The notes: generated by a model from the letters alone, not told the origin. A stretch of DNA of 64,000 bases from an uncultured Sunxiuqinia sp. (GCF_947495665.1 NZ_CANLZV010000013.1:62001-126000), one strand, 5' to 3'. Shown: positions 44,455 through 53,881, counted from the stretch's first letter. Made by a program: numbers and translations.

Positions 44455-45363
44455 CTACTGAGCCCCTTTAACTCTCATCGAGAGTTTATATACTGAAGTG
44501 CGGGCTGTGATAAACAGTGTCTTTCGGTTTTTTCCGCCAAAGCAAATATTGGCAGGCTGCTCGGGAACTGCAATTTCACCAAGTTTTACGCCGGTACGGG
44601 AGTAAACCGATACTGCTTTATTGGTTAGGTATACATTGCCTTCATCATCGATAGTCATTCCGTCTGATCCTTCGGGAGCAAAAAAGCTTTTGTTGGTCAG
44701 GCTACCATCTTTCTGTATGGTATATTGCCAGATTTTTCCATCCTGAATATCGGCAACGTATAAGGTTCGGCCGTCGGGCGTTCCAATAATTCCGTTGGGC
44801 ATTTTAAAACCGCTTGCTACCCGTTTTATTTCCCCTTCAGGAGATACCCGGTAAACAGCCCGTTCATCCTGCTCCTGTTGCTGCCCTTCGGGCCACCAGG
44901 GGCGATGGTAATAACTATCGGTGATGTAAATAGTACCATCAGGATGAATCCATAAATCATTGGGCCCATTGAGGTGCTTGCCGTTAAAACCGTTGGCCAA
45001 TACTGTTTTGTTGCCCTGCGCATCAATACGAATCAACTTATTCCGGTAGTCGGCACAGGCTACCAAGTGGTCATCCTGGTCGAAGTATAGTCCATTCGCT
45101 CGTTCGCCGTCTACCGGGAACGTGCTGATTTCATCTTTTTCATTCCAGATGTAAATTTTATTGTTCGGCTGATCGGTAAAGTAGATTTCCCCTTTCGAAT
45201 TGACAGCAGGGCCTTCGGTAAACGAAAAGCCCGAAGCTACTTTTTCCAGCACTGCCTCTTGCTTGATCAATGAGGCTAAGGCGTTTGCCGGTTGAGCCGT
45301 TGCTGATGATCCGGACAGCAGCACAAACAAAAGCAGGAAGACAAAGGGGATGATTGTTTTCAT
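44455..45363 (-). CDS. Exported SMP-30/gluconolactonase-like beta-propeller protein
   Basis: 302 residues from the ATG at 45363, chosen because it begins a signal peptide ending ATAQ; farther upstream in-frame codons overlap the divergent gene. Six-bladed propeller features of the SMP-30 family are present: VASGFSFTEGPAVNSKGEIYFTD, ANGLYFDQDDHLVACAD, LNGPNDLWIHPDGTIYITDSYY, PNGIIGTPDGRTLYVAD and GSDGMTIDDEGNVYLTN, with Glu, Asn and Asp in metal-ligand positions. Such enzymes hydrolyse sugar lactones with a divalent metal. It probably acts in the periplasm. Confidence 0.9.
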   Translation of the reverse strand: MKTIIPFVFLLLFVLLSGSSATAQPANALASLIKQEAVLEKVASGFSFTEGPAVNSKGEIYFTDQPNNKIYIWNEKDEISTFPVDGERANGLYFDQDDHLVACADYRNKLIRIDAQGNKTVLANGFNGKHLNGPNDLWIHPDGTIYITDSYYHRPWWPEGQQQEQDERAVYRVSPEGEIKRVASGFKMPNGIIGTPDGRTLYVADIQDGKIWQYTIQKDGSLTNKSFFAPEGSDGMTIDDEGNVYLTNKAVSVYSRTGVKLGEIAVPEQPANICFGGKNRKTLFITARTSVYKLSMRVKGAQ

Positions 45364-45420
45364 AGTATTAAGCTTGAAATGATTTCTGCTTACGAATATA
45401 TCTAATTTTAAACGAAAGCT

Positions 45421-45428
45421 TATCTTTG
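45421..45428 (+). promoter_or_regulatory. -7 box TATCTTTG for the DUF2490 gene
   Basis: Exact TANNTTTG match followed by GCGG. It places transcription start near 45435, which makes the ATG at 45454 the most likely start. Confidence 0.65.
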
Positions 45429-45453
45429 CGGATTGAAAATGAGAGGGAGAAAA

Positions 45454-46098
45454 ATGATTAGAAAGCTTATTGTTTTTTGTTTGTTTATTTTGGGTAGTCA
45501 AGCGCTGTTTGCTCAGGAAGAACGGGATTTTTATTTGTGGCAGGAAACCGGATTTGGTTTGAAGTTGGATGAAAACTATACGTTCAGTTTTAAAGCAAAA
45601 GTTCAGTATCGGGCCAATGACAATTTTCGCGATTTTACTTATGTGGATTTTACCGTTTTGCGACGAATGAACCCATGGCTTAACCTGGGGCTTTCTTTTC
45701 GCGGAGCAGAAATTGGAAAGCTGAGCGGAAATATCCTCGAGTATCGTCCTCAGTTTCTGACAGGCGTGCATTACAAATTCGGGAAAGTGAACTGCAAAAG
45801 TACGAACCGGATTGAATACCGTACCTTTAGCAAAGGCAAAGCACATTTTCGGTATTACCACAACATCTTTATTCATTTCCCCTCTTTTCCGGGGTGTCCC
45901 AAACCATACATTGGTGAAGAATTATTTACCAAACTTAATAACGAGCGATTGTATCTGACTCGTGTATATGGTGGCTTGCATTTGTTGGAGCTTGACATTC
46001 TAAAAGTTGATGCTTATTACGTTTGGCAGGAAACAAAACGTAACGGCCAATGGAGGCCCTCCGATGTATTAGGCCTGAACCTTAAATTCGTGATCTAG
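45454..46098 (+). CDS. DUF2490 family exported protein
   Basis: 214 residues from the ATG at 45454 (preceded by GGGAGAAAA); the ATG at 45439 is possible but only a few bases after the predicted transcription start. The signal peptide ends ALFAQ. The rest reads as an outer-membrane beta-barrel with alternating residues: FYLWQETGFGLKL, YTFSFKAKVQYRAND, NRIEYRTF and DAYYVWQETKRNG, typical of DUF2490. Function is unknown. It is divergent from the SMP-30-like gene and convergent with a TonB-dependent receptor. Confidence 0.85.
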   Translation: MIRKLIVFCLFILGSQALFAQEERDFYLWQETGFGLKLDENYTFSFKAKVQYRANDNFRDFTYVDFTVLRRMNPWLNLGLSFRGAEIGKLSGNILEYRPQFLTGVHYKFGKVNCKSTNRIEYRTFSKGKAHFRYYHNIFIHFPSFPGCPKPYIGEELFTKLNNERLYLTRVYGGLHLLELDILKVDAYYVWQETKRNGQWRPSDVLGLNLKFVI

Positions 46099-46166
46099 GC
46101 CAGGTTCCTACTTCCCCGAGAATCCATAATCAGGATATCAATTCGTTGAGGCGTTGATTTTGTTCC

Positions 46167-48248
46167 TTAGAAAAGGTAGGTCAGCTTCAGTCGAAAGCTA
46201 TAGTTTCGCGGTGCGCCCGGATAATAGTAGCGTGGAGCATTTCCGCCAAAAGAACTGGCATTAATCAGTACCATCGAACTATAATGAGTATCGGTGAGGT
46301 TGTTCATGGCAAACAATGCTTTTGCCTGCAAATTGCCCCATGATTTTAAAAATTGAAGGTTGGCGTTCAGTAGCCCGTAAGCATCCGAATAAACCGAATT
46401 GTCATCGCGCAAAGGGATTTTGCCCACTTGCTGATAATGCAGTTGAAGATGGGCCCATTGTTTGAAACTGAAGTGGTAACCCCAATTGGCTTGGTAGCGC
46501 GGAGTTCCGGTCAGTTTCTTTTCTGAATAGTCGTTTTCACCATCTACAAAATCCACAAAATAGTAGGGCGAATAGCTTCCGTTGGCCGTAAGCTGGTGTT
46601 GGATAAATGCTCCCATTGTTGGAAGTTTGAACTGCAGGTAGTATTCAAGCCCGGGATGAGCCGTCTTTCCGGCATTCACTCCCAGGTAGGCATCTTCGCC
46701 AACGCGCCGGGCAACCAGCAAGTTTTTTATGGCCATAAAATAGGCTGAAACGTCGTAATACAGCTGGTCAAATAAATGCCCCCGGCTGCCCAACTCATAA
46801 TTCCATCCTGTTTCCGGCTGAATATCCGTGTTGCGTCCTCCTTCGGGAAGCAGCGTCTCTTCGAGGCTTGGCGGCGAGAACCCATGGCTCATCTGTGCAT
46901 AAAGGTTGTGGTTTTGGCTGAGGGTATAGTTGATGGCCAACCGTGGCGAAAGTACTGCGTTGAAGGTGTGTTTGCCCGACTGTTCACCACTTGTTTCCAG
47001 AAGGTTGGTATAGTCGTAATGTGTTTTATTCAGATTGAGTCCGGCAGAAAACCGCAGTTGGCTGGTCAGCAGGTAATCCACCTGTCCGAAAAAATTGAGG
47101 TATTTGCGTTTTTCCTGATTGTCAGACAGAATTTCATCGGTAGGCTCATTGGCTGCATTTTTTAAGGTGCTCCAGTCGTAGTCTTCCCAAAAGCTTTCGT
47201 TGCCCAGCATCAGTTTCCAGCTTCCATGGCGGGTTCGAATTGTTTTTTCAAGCACGACCCGGCCGCCATAATAACGACTTTCTTCTGTCAAAAAATTGAA
47301 GGGACGCAATTCATCTGCGGCTCTGTTTTGCCCAAACAGGCTGACGGTCGATCGCCAGTTGTTGCTCCATTCCGACAGGAGGGAGGTCCCCATCAGTGTT
47401 TTTTCGTAGTCTTCATATCCCCGGATAGCCGTCCAGTTGGGAGCAGCGCTTTGTGGGTTTTGCTGAAAAGTTTCCCAATCCAGTGAGCTCGGAATATAGC
47501 CTTTCAGGTCGGTATGGTTTACCAAAAAGTTTAGTTCGTGTTTTCCAATTTCAAACCGTCCGATATAGTTCAGGTTAACCCGGTCGGTGGCATTGTTGTC
47601 GCGGTATCCAGCCGAGTTCAGCTTCTCAATGGCAAGTTGGCTGCTGTTCTTTTCTCCGGTCAGAAAAAGGTTTCCGTTAAACTCCTGGGTTTGGTAGGAG
47701 CCCAGACCGTAATCAACCACAAAGCGGTTTTGGGTAGGACGAATCGCCTCAAACAGCAGCGTACCTCCTAAGCCTGCGCCATAAAAGCCCGAAGCAGGTC
47801 CTTTTATGATTTCAACACTGGATAAAATTGACTGGTTTAAATCTTCGACTGAGGTTTCGCCCACACCGTTGGTTAGCGGAATGCCAGCATAGTAGGCCCT
47901 GATTTTATTCGAACCATAAGGCGTGCGGCTGCCAATGCCTCGAATAGTCAGTCGATTGGTGGTCAGGCTGGCGCTTTGCATGTAAACGCCGGGCACTTGG
48001 TTCAATACAAAATCAATGGATTGCAGGGCATTTTGCTCCAGCTGTTTGGCCGAAAGAATGGAAATGGCTGCCGGCACTTCTTGCAGCTTTCTTTCGTAGT
48101 GAAAAGCATGCACGGTGACTTCATCAATCGAAAAGACAGAATCATTCAGCAAGCTAGCTGGTTTTTGCTGCCAGTTGTCCTGAGCATGTGAAAAATAAGA
48201 CTGAAAAATAGTAACCAAGGCCGCGAAGGAGAGAAGCCATTTTTTCAT
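46167..48248 (-). CDS. TonB-dependent outer-membrane receptor (non-SusC type)
   Basis: 693 residues with a signal peptide ending SHAQ. The TonB-box region (DSVFSIDEVTVHAFHYERKLQEVPAAIS) leads into a plug with RLTIRGIGSRTPYG and IEIIKG-like VEIIKGPASGFYG, and the barrel ends with Phe (LKLTYLF). It lacks the carboxypeptidase-like extension and the SusD partner of glycan importers, so a metal chelate or small molecule is a more likely cargo, similar to iron or copper receptors. A 41-codon Cys/Lys-rich gene ends 6 bases upstream. Confidence 0.93.
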   Translation of the reverse strand: MKKWLLSFAALVTIFQSYFSHAQDNWQQKPASLLNDSVFSIDEVTVHAFHYERKLQEVPAAISILSAKQLEQNALQSIDFVLNQVPGVYMQSASLTTNRLTIRGIGSRTPYGSNKIRAYYAGIPLTNGVGETSVEDLNQSILSSVEIIKGPASGFYGAGLGGTLLFEAIRPTQNRFVVDYGLGSYQTQEFNGNLFLTGEKNSSQLAIEKLNSAGYRDNNATDRVNLNYIGRFEIGKHELNFLVNHTDLKGYIPSSLDWETFQQNPQSAAPNWTAIRGYEDYEKTLMGTSLLSEWSNNWRSTVSLFGQNRAADELRPFNFLTEESRYYGGRVVLEKTIRTRHGSWKLMLGNESFWEDYDWSTLKNAANEPTDEILSDNQEKRKYLNFFGQVDYLLTSQLRFSAGLNLNKTHYDYTNLLETSGEQSGKHTFNAVLSPRLAINYTLSQNHNLYAQMSHGFSPPSLEETLLPEGGRNTDIQPETGWNYELGSRGHLFDQLYYDVSAYFMAIKNLLVARRVGEDAYLGVNAGKTAHPGLEYYLQFKLPTMGAFIQHQLTANGSYSPYYFVDFVDGENDYSEKKLTGTPRYQANWGYHFSFKQWAHLQLHYQQVGKIPLRDDNSVYSDAYGLLNANLQFLKSWGNLQAKALFAMNNLTDTHYSSMVLINASSFGGNAPRYYYPGAPRNYSFRLKLTYLF

Positions 48249-48254
48249 AACAGG

Positions 48255-48380
48255 CTATTTGATTTTTTTGGGTTTACAAACTTTACTTTCCTTTTTGGCT
48301 TTCAGTAGGCACTTTTTACAATAATATTTTGGATTTTCAGGTTCTTCATAATCCTTCTTTTTGCACGCTGTTTTTCCCAT
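48255..48380 (-). CDS. Tiny Cys/Lys-rich protein (41 residues), putative metal-binding
   Basis: An ATG at 48380 opens 41 codons ending TAG. The product begins MGKTACKKKDYEEP, then has YYCKKCLLKAKKESKVCKPKK, with Cys at positions 6, 21, 24 and 35, the spacing of a small zinc-ribbon-like site, and about a third Lys. No signal peptide, so cytoplasmic. I have a recollection of similar short proteins in Bacteroidota, without a known role. The stop lies 6 bases before the TonB receptor start, so the two are probably translated from one mRNA, suggesting a link to metal or cofactor uptake (inference). Confidence 0.65.
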   Translation of the reverse strand: MGKTACKKKDYEEPENPKYYCKKCLLKAKKESKVCKPKKIK

Positions 48381-48549
48381 TGGTTGAATTGTCTTGGACT
48401 GTCTTTTTTCAGAAAAACAACCGATTTGTCGAATTGTTTTTAGCGTGTTTACATCTTCTGGTATTTCAGCGTTAACCCAGCTCCATGCAATTACACCCAG
48501 CCGCTTTTAAGATTGCTGAGCCTTGGCGAAAAAGAAGGTTGCAAAAGGG

Positions 48550-49827
48550 CTATCGTTCAAAACGTTTGCCCCACCAGGCTTTCAGGCGTTCCATGATTTT
48601 TAGTTCCGAAGCATTTTGTTGCGGACGGTACAAGCGTTCCTTCTTAATCTGTTCAGGCAGAAAATCCTGTTCTGCGAAGTTCCCCTCATAAGCATGGGCA
48701 TATTTGTAATCTTTGCCATAGCCCAACTGTTTCATCAGCTTGGTTGGGGCGTTTCGAATATGCAGCGGAACCGGTAAGTTGCCGGTTTGTTTTACCAGCT
48801 GCTGTGCCATATTAATAGCTTCGTAAGCCGAGTTACTCTTTGGAGAGGTAGCCAGGTAAATGGTGCATTCCGATAAAATGATGCGAGATTCGGGCGGTCC
48901 GATTTTATGAACGGCATCGAAGCAGCTTTGGGCCAGCAACAAAGCATTGGGATTGGCCAGGCCGACATCTTCAGCGGCTGAAATAAGCAGCCGGCGTGCA
49001 ATAAATTTGATGTCTTCACCACCTTCAATCATGCGGGCCAGCCAGTAAACTGCAGCATCCGGATCGCTTCCCCGAATACTTTTGATAAAGGCCGAAATGA
49101 TATCGTAGTGCATTTCCCCGTTTTTATCGTAAATGGCCGAATTACTTTGCAAACGGTCGGTGACCTTGTCGTTGGTAATGACAATCTTGGGACCTTCTTC
49201 AGCCAGTACCACCAGCTCCAAAATGTTGAGTAGCTTGCGGGCATCGCCTCCGGAAAAACGAAGCAGCGACTCATACTCTTCAATCACAATGTCCTTCGTT
49301 TTCAGGTCGGTGTCTTTCTGAATAGCCAGATCCAGAATCTTAATAAGCCCTTCCTTGTCCAGGTGCTGCAATACATAAACCTGACAACGCGAAAGCAGGG
49401 GCGAAATGACCTCAAATGAAGGGTTTTCGGTGGTGGCACCAATGAGCGTAACCGTTCCCTGTTCGACGGCTCCAAGCAACGAATCTTGCTGCGACTTGCT
49501 AAACCGGTGAATTTCGTCGATGAACAAGATGGGGTTGGGATGATTAAAAAACTGCTGTTTGCGGGCTTTATCGATCACATCCCGAACATCTTTAACCCCC
49601 GAATTGATGGCACTAAGCGTGTAAAAAGGCCGGTCAAGAGTATTGGCAATGATTTTGGCCAGCGTGGTTTTGCCAACGCCCGGAGGTCCCCATAAAATGA
49701 TGGAAGAAATGTTGCCTGATTGAATCATTTTACGCAAAACAGCTCCTTCACCAACCAGGTGGTCCTGTCCAATGTAGTCGTCCAGTTTTTTGGGACGCAG
49801 TCGTTCTGCAAGGGGAGATAAACTCAT
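48550..49827 (-). CDS. rarA: RarA/MgsA replication-associated recombination AAA+ ATPase
   Basis: 425 residues. AAA+ motifs: GQDHLVGEGAVLRKMI, Walker A WGPPGVGKTT, Walker B LFIDEIHRFSKSQQD, sensor 1 IGATTENPSFEV, and the arginine-finger region LLSRCQVY. The C-terminal half has the RarA tetramerisation and helical domains (RGSDPDAAVYWLARMIEGGED, AAEDVGLANPNALLLAQ). It acts at stalled replication forks with single-stranded-DNA-binding protein. It has its own promoter and no linked genes. Confidence 0.96.
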   Translation of the reverse strand: MSLSPLAERLRPKKLDDYIGQDHLVGEGAVLRKMIQSGNISSIILWGPPGVGKTTLAKIIANTLDRPFYTLSAINSGVKDVRDVIDKARKQQFFNHPNPILFIDEIHRFSKSQQDSLLGAVEQGTVTLIGATTENPSFEVISPLLSRCQVYVLQHLDKEGLIKILDLAIQKDTDLKTKDIVIEEYESLLRFSGGDARKLLNILELVVLAEEGPKIVITNDKVTDRLQSNSAIYDKNGEMHYDIISAFIKSIRGSDPDAAVYWLARMIEGGEDIKFIARRLLISAAEDVGLANPNALLLAQSCFDAVHKIGPPESRIILSECTIYLATSPKSNSAYEAINMAQQLVKQTGNLPVPLHIRNAPTKLMKQLGYGKDYKYAHAYEGNFAEQDFLPEQIKKERLYRPQQNASELKIMERLKAWWGKRFER

Positions 49828-49855
49828 TAATCTATGCTTTAAAAAATGTTTGCCG

Positions 49856-49863
49856 CAAAGTTA
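49856..49863 (-). promoter_or_regulatory. -7 box TAACTTTG for rarA
   Basis: Exact TANNTTTG match on the minus strand, followed by CGGC, 28 bases before the rarA start. Confidence 0.7.
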
Positions 49864-49924
49864 CTTCGTTTTTCTTCTCGGCGCGCTTTGGGCACCCTTT
49901 ATTCTTTTTAACCGCTGCAAGTGT

Positions 49925-51850
49925 TTAGTTACAATAGCGTTTGATGATATTGTAAGCGTCCTGAATTCCCAGCTCTCCGGCTTTACTTAAGTCGCTGGCA
50001 CCACCCTCCAGTTCATCAAGATAAATCTTGGTTAGCCCCCGGTTAAAGTAGGCCTCTGCAAAGTCGGGCTGCAATTCAATGGCTTTATCAAGGTTGCGAA
50101 TGGCTTCCTGGTAGCGCCCCAGTTTACAGAGAATGTAAGCTTTGTTGTAATAGGCAAAGGGGAAGTTGGGATCGATATACGCACAAACCTGGTAGTCATC
50201 CAGAATTGTTTCATAATCATGAATGAATTCTTCATGCTGACTCTGGGCATTGTTCGAAGTGCCTACAGGGATTGTTAAGTCTTCTGAAAAATCGGGCAGC
50301 GACTCCAGCAACTGAACCATCTCTGTGCGGCAGTTGGCCCGGCTGAAATGAGCCAACGTATTTTTCTCATCCAGTTCAATGGCTTTGTTGAAATCATCCA
50401 TTGCATCGCTGTACTCTTTAACCAGAAAACGGAAGATTCCGCGGTTCAGAAAGTGTTCGGCGACTTCATTGGTTTTTATTTTTTCGTTGAAGTACAGGAT
50501 GTTATTTCTGAAGTATTCTTCAAAATCAGCGTTCTCGCTATTGCTGATTGTCATTTGTGGGGTGTAGTTGTTGAAACGGTTCAACTCTTCCAGCGACAGG
50601 TTATAATACTGCAGCCTGTCGTAATCCACCTTGTTTTGGCTGTATGAGGAGATCACAAAAATATCCTGTAATTCAATGATGATATTTCGGTTTTGAATTC
50701 GTCCGTCTTCAATTTCTTCGTCTTCGTCGGTTGGTAGGTTACGTGTGTCTGCCAGCGAGAGCCGGAAACGGCGTCGGTCGCGTTGTTCCTGGGTTTCCTC
50801 TTGCTTTTCCTCTTTTTTTTGCTGGGTGTTGGGACGTTGAGGCGTTTGGGCCGGCGGTTTTTGCTGGGTGTTTTGTGCTTGTTGTTGCCCGGCTGAGGTT
50901 GAGTGCTGTTGGCCTTGAGATGCTTGTTGCTGTTGTGCCAAGGCATCTTCTTCCAGTGCACGCTGCCGGATGTTTAAGCGCGGATCCAGCTTGGCAGCCA
51001 CTTTGTAATCTTGTTCAAAACCGGGCTGTTCCAGAATCTCTTTGGCAATTCCCCGGTTAAAATAGGCATTCGGCAAAGTTGGATTGATCGACAAGGCCAT
51101 GTCATAATCCATAATGGCACCCTGGTAATCTTCCAGCCGCTGCTTCACGATCCCCCGGTTGTTGTAGGCATAGGCATTTTGCGGATCCAGTTTGATGGTT
51201 TGATCAAAATCGCGCAGAGCCGCTGCAAAATCTTCCAGCTCAAAACGGGCCAGTCCGCGCAGCAGATAAGCATTGGCGTAGTGCGGACGGATGATGATGG
51301 CACGGTTCAAATCGCGAATAGCTTCTCGAATATCGCCTTTCAGGATGTTGGCATTGCTTCGGTTGATAAAACCATTGATGAAATTGGGGTTAAGCTCCAG
51401 GGCTTTGTCATAGTCGGCAATGGCCCCTTCAATATCTTTTAATGACAATTTTGCAATCCCCCGGTTGTTGTAAATCGCTTCATTGTTCGGATCCAGTTCC
51501 AGTGCCCGGTTGTAATCATCAATGGCAGCATCGTAGTCTTTCAGTTCAAGGTAAGCCAGCCCGCGGTGCATAAATGCGTTGGGGTAATAGGGCTTGATAC
51601 TGATAGCTGTGTTGTAGTCTTTTATAGCCCCTCTGAAATCTTCCAGCTGGTGTTTGGCCACTCCGCGATAATAATAAGGTTCGGGCAGTTGGGGTTTAAA
51701 TTTGATAACAATGTTAAAGTTTTCAATGGCTCCAACATAGTTGCCAATCTGGATGCGGGTTTGTCCTACCCGAATATAGTGGCTGATGTTTAATTGACTA
51801 AACGCCAGATTTGAAAGCAGTAAAAATAAGAGGGATAACTTGATTTTCAT
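49925..51850 (-). CDS. Exported tetratricopeptide-repeat protein
   Basis: 641 residues with a signal peptide ending AFSQ. At least eight TPR units run from about 20 to 290 (each with the pattern ...A..DY..A...P....AY.NRG.A), then a Gln/Lys/Pro-rich disordered linker (about 300-360, many QQ and KKEEKQEE), a spacer domain, and three more TPRs up to the C-terminus (DFNKAIELDEKNTLAHFSRA; LDKAIELQPDFAEAYFNRG). TPRs mediate protein-protein contacts; the protein is probably a periplasmic or envelope scaffold. A CAACTTTG at 51869-51876 (minus strand) is a 7/8 match to the -7 box. Confidence 0.9.
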   Translation of the reverse strand: MKIKLSLLFLLLSNLAFSQLNISHYIRVGQTRIQIGNYVGAIENFNIVIKFKPQLPEPYYYRGVAKHQLEDFRGAIKDYNTAISIKPYYPNAFMHRGLAYLELKDYDAAIDDYNRALELDPNNEAIYNNRGIAKLSLKDIEGAIADYDKALELNPNFINGFINRSNANILKGDIREAIRDLNRAIIIRPHYANAYLLRGLARFELEDFAAALRDFDQTIKLDPQNAYAYNNRGIVKQRLEDYQGAIMDYDMALSINPTLPNAYFNRGIAKEILEQPGFEQDYKVAAKLDPRLNIRQRALEEDALAQQQQASQGQQHSTSAGQQQAQNTQQKPPAQTPQRPNTQQKKEEKQEETQEQRDRRRFRLSLADTRNLPTDEDEEIEDGRIQNRNIIIELQDIFVISSYSQNKVDYDRLQYYNLSLEELNRFNNYTPQMTISNSENADFEEYFRNNILYFNEKIKTNEVAEHFLNRGIFRFLVKEYSDAMDDFNKAIELDEKNTLAHFSRANCRTEMVQLLESLPDFSEDLTIPVGTSNNAQSQHEEFIHDYETILDDYQVCAYIDPNFPFAYYNKAYILCKLGRYQEAIRNLDKAIELQPDFAEAYFNRGLTKIYLDELEGGASDLSKAGELGIQDAYNIIKRYCN

Positions 51851-52083
51851 CGATTAAGTCTTTACTTGCAAAGTTGAAAGATGTGTCTGTTCTCTTAAGC
51901 TCCTGGTTTGTTTGCTCTCAGTGCTTTGAAGGAGTCACATCCGCATGCTTTGGTTTAGTTGTTTTATACTGAAGCCGATTCTTGCAGCGCAATTTACAAA
52001 GAGCAAAAATAATATTTAAACCCGGATCACTTTGTTTTTCGTATTTTTATTCAAATTTTGAATTCTTTACAAAAATTAGACCA

Positions 52084-52656
52084 ATGAAACATCGTTGCGA
52101 CTGGTGCCTGAATAATGATTTGTACATCGACTACCATGACCAGGAGTGGGGAGTCCCTGTTCATGATGACCGGCAGTTGTTTGAGTTTTTGTTGCTGGAA
52201 GGCGCACAGGCCGGATTGAGCTGGCTGACGGTGCTACGCAAGCGCGAAAATTATCGCAAGGCCTATGATGATTTTGATCCGGAAAAAGTGGCTGCTTATG
52301 ATGATGTTAAAATGCAGGAACTCCTGCAAAATGAAGGTATTATCCGTAACCGATTGAAAGTGGCAGCCAGCGTTACCAATGCCCGGTGTTTTTTGGAAGT
52401 CCAAAAGGAGTTTGGCTCATTTGACAAGTATATCTGGTCATTTGTTGATTTCAAGCCCATCGTGAATCATTTTGAAACCCTGGCTGAGCTTCCTGCCAAA
52501 ACCCCTCTGTCCGATTTGATTAGTAAGGATCTGAAAAAGCGGGGCTTCAAGTTTGTGGGATCTACCATTGTTTATGCGCACATGCAGGCTACTGGCATGG
52601 TCAATGATCACTTGGTGAGTTGTTACCGTCATGCCGAACTGCTTGGCGCGAAATAA
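52084..52656 (+). CDS. tag: DNA-3-methyladenine glycosylase I
   Basis: 190 residues from the ATG at 52084; the frame is open upstream, but homology starts here. Tag features: MKHRCDWC with the zinc ligand Cys5, YHDQEWGVPVHDD with His18, LFEFLLLEGAQAGLSWLTVLRKRENYRKAYDDFDP, GIIRNRLKV, and the C-terminal VNDHLVSC supplying the last His and Cys ligands. It removes 3-methyladenine from alkylated DNA. It stands alone, with an inverted-repeat terminator downstream. Confidence 0.95.
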   Translation: MKHRCDWCLNNDLYIDYHDQEWGVPVHDDRQLFEFLLLEGAQAGLSWLTVLRKRENYRKAYDDFDPEKVAAYDDVKMQELLQNEGIIRNRLKVAASVTNARCFLEVQKEFGSFDKYIWSFVDFKPIVNHFETLAELPAKTPLSDLISKDLKKRGFKFVGSTIVYAHMQATGMVNDHLVSCYRHAELLGAK

Positions 52657-52686
52657 TTGCTTTTACTTTTTGAGGAAAATGAATTG

Positions 52687-52744
52687 TCCCAAAGCAGCCT
52701 GCCTGTTTGATCTTTAAAATCCTGCCAGACTGCTTTGGGATTTA
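52687..52744. terminator. Bidirectional terminator between tag and the CDGSH gene
   Basis: A perfect 11-bp stem (TCCCAAAGCAG at 52687-52697 with CTGCTTTGGGA at 52730-52740) lies between two convergent genes. Its T tail is short in both directions. Confidence 0.6.
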
Positions 52745-52754
52745 TGTTGCATTT

Positions 52755-52991
52755 TTACAGGTCGTTGTGCGACCCATCGCAAAAGGGAGGGTTGTTGGTT
52801 TGTTTGCAGCGGCACCAAAAAACCGATTGTACTTCTTCAATTTTGACTTCTTTAGGCGTGAATTCACTGCCTTTGTGTGAGCCGTCACAAAATGGTTGGT
52901 TGTTGCTTTTTCCACAGGCACACCAGTAGTAGGTTCCCGGTTGCATTTCCATCATGATCGGACTTTTTGCGGCTATTTTTCCTTTAGGCAT
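52755..52991 (-). CDS. Double-CDGSH iron-sulfur protein
   Basis: 78 residues with two CDGSH modules: CACGKSNNQPFCDGSH at about 24-39 and CRCKQTNNPPFCDGSH at about 58-73, each giving the 3-Cys/1-His set that binds a 2Fe-2S cluster. No signal peptide. The family (mitoNEET-like) transfers electrons or clusters; the bacterial role is not settled. It lies 60 bases downstream of no same-strand gene and appears to be a single-gene unit. Confidence 0.95.
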   Translation of the reverse strand: MPKGKIAAKSPIMMEMQPGTYYWCACGKSNNQPFCDGSHKGSEFTPKEVKIEEVQSVFWCRCKQTNNPPFCDGSHNDL

Positions 52992-53050
52992 AATTTGTTG
53001 TTTTTTTGAGTTCGTTGGTTAATTTGACTTTGGGATGAGCCATCAAGGTA

Positions 53051-53881
53051 TCATTTTTCAATCTTATACGCAACCACTTGGTTGTCGAAAAAGGTTGGCA
53101 CCAACAGCAGGTTTAGTTCCTTGGCAAAAAACACATCGGCAGTATTGATTTTATCGGCTGTTGAATCCCAAAGTTTGGTTAACTGCCCATCTTCCAGATA
53201 GAAAATGCGCCCGGGCCAGTTGGAAAACACAAAGTTGCCCTCATTGTCTTTTTCCAGCCCGTCAACGCCCTGACAGTCGGTTTGCAGCGTGCTCAATTTT
53301 TTACTTTTAACATCGGCCACCTGAATTTTCTGGGAGCCAATGTATAGCTTCCCATCTTCAGTGTACAGACCATTGATCCCCTCCAGTTCATCTCCTTCTT
53401 TCCAAACCTCGAACTTGCCGTTTGAGAGGGCATGGATTTTATTGGTCCGGCTGTCACTTACAAAGATGGTTCCGTTGCCACAGGCGGCAACATCATTTAG
53501 GAAAATGGCTCCCGGAGCCGGATAGCGGTTGATTATTTTTGCTTTGTCGATATCAATTTCAACCAATTCGTCGATGTCCGAAACATAAAGTTTATCTTCG
53601 AAGACGGCCATGCCTTTTGGGGCGCTCAGGCCTGTTACCCATTCCATTTTTTTGACCGTTCCATCGGGATTCAGTTGACTGATGAACCCGTTACCATCTT
53701 TTTTAGAGGGGTTGTCATTGATGTTGGCCACATAAATCACGTCATTGTTGGAATCATAATAAACCGATTCAGGAGTTTTCATGTTTGGGCCTGTGCGCCA
53801 AACTTCAACCAATTTTTGGCTGTAACTATTCAGTGAAAAAAATAAAATTAATACACCGATAAATGTTTTTTTAAGGTTCAT
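53051..53881 (-). CDS. Exported SMP-30/NHL-like beta-propeller protein
   Basis: 276 residues from the ATG at 53881, which begins a signal peptide ending SYSQ; an upstream in-frame ATG at 53920 would bury it. Propeller repeats appear as SVYYDSNNDVIYVANI, APKGMAVFEDKLYVSDI, LNDVAACGNGTIFVSD, INGLYTEDGKLYIGS and GVDGLEKDNEGNFVFSNWPG. It belongs to the SMP-30/gluconolactonase superfamily in a broad sense, with fewer obvious metal ligands than the protein at 44455, so catalysis is uncertain. It is divergent from a Pgl-like lactonase gene. Confidence 0.85.
   Translation of the reverse strand: MNLKKTFIGVLILFFSLNSYSQKLVEVWRTGPNMKTPESVYYDSNNDVIYVANINDNPSKKDGNGFISQLNPDGTVKKMEWVTGLSAPKGMAVFEDKLYVSDIDELVEIDIDKAKIINRYPAPGAIFLNDVAACGNGTIFVSDSRTNKIHALSNGKFEVWKEGDELEGINGLYTEDGKLYIGSQKIQVADVKSKKLSTLQTDCQGVDGLEKDNEGNFVFSNWPGRIFYLEDGQLTKLWDSTADKINTADVFFAKELNLLLVPTFFDNQVVAYKIEK

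Noticed and set aside
45364-45876. Long N-terminal extension of the SMP-30-like protein
   Set aside because: It overlaps the divergent DUF2490 gene and would bury the signal peptide that begins at 45363.
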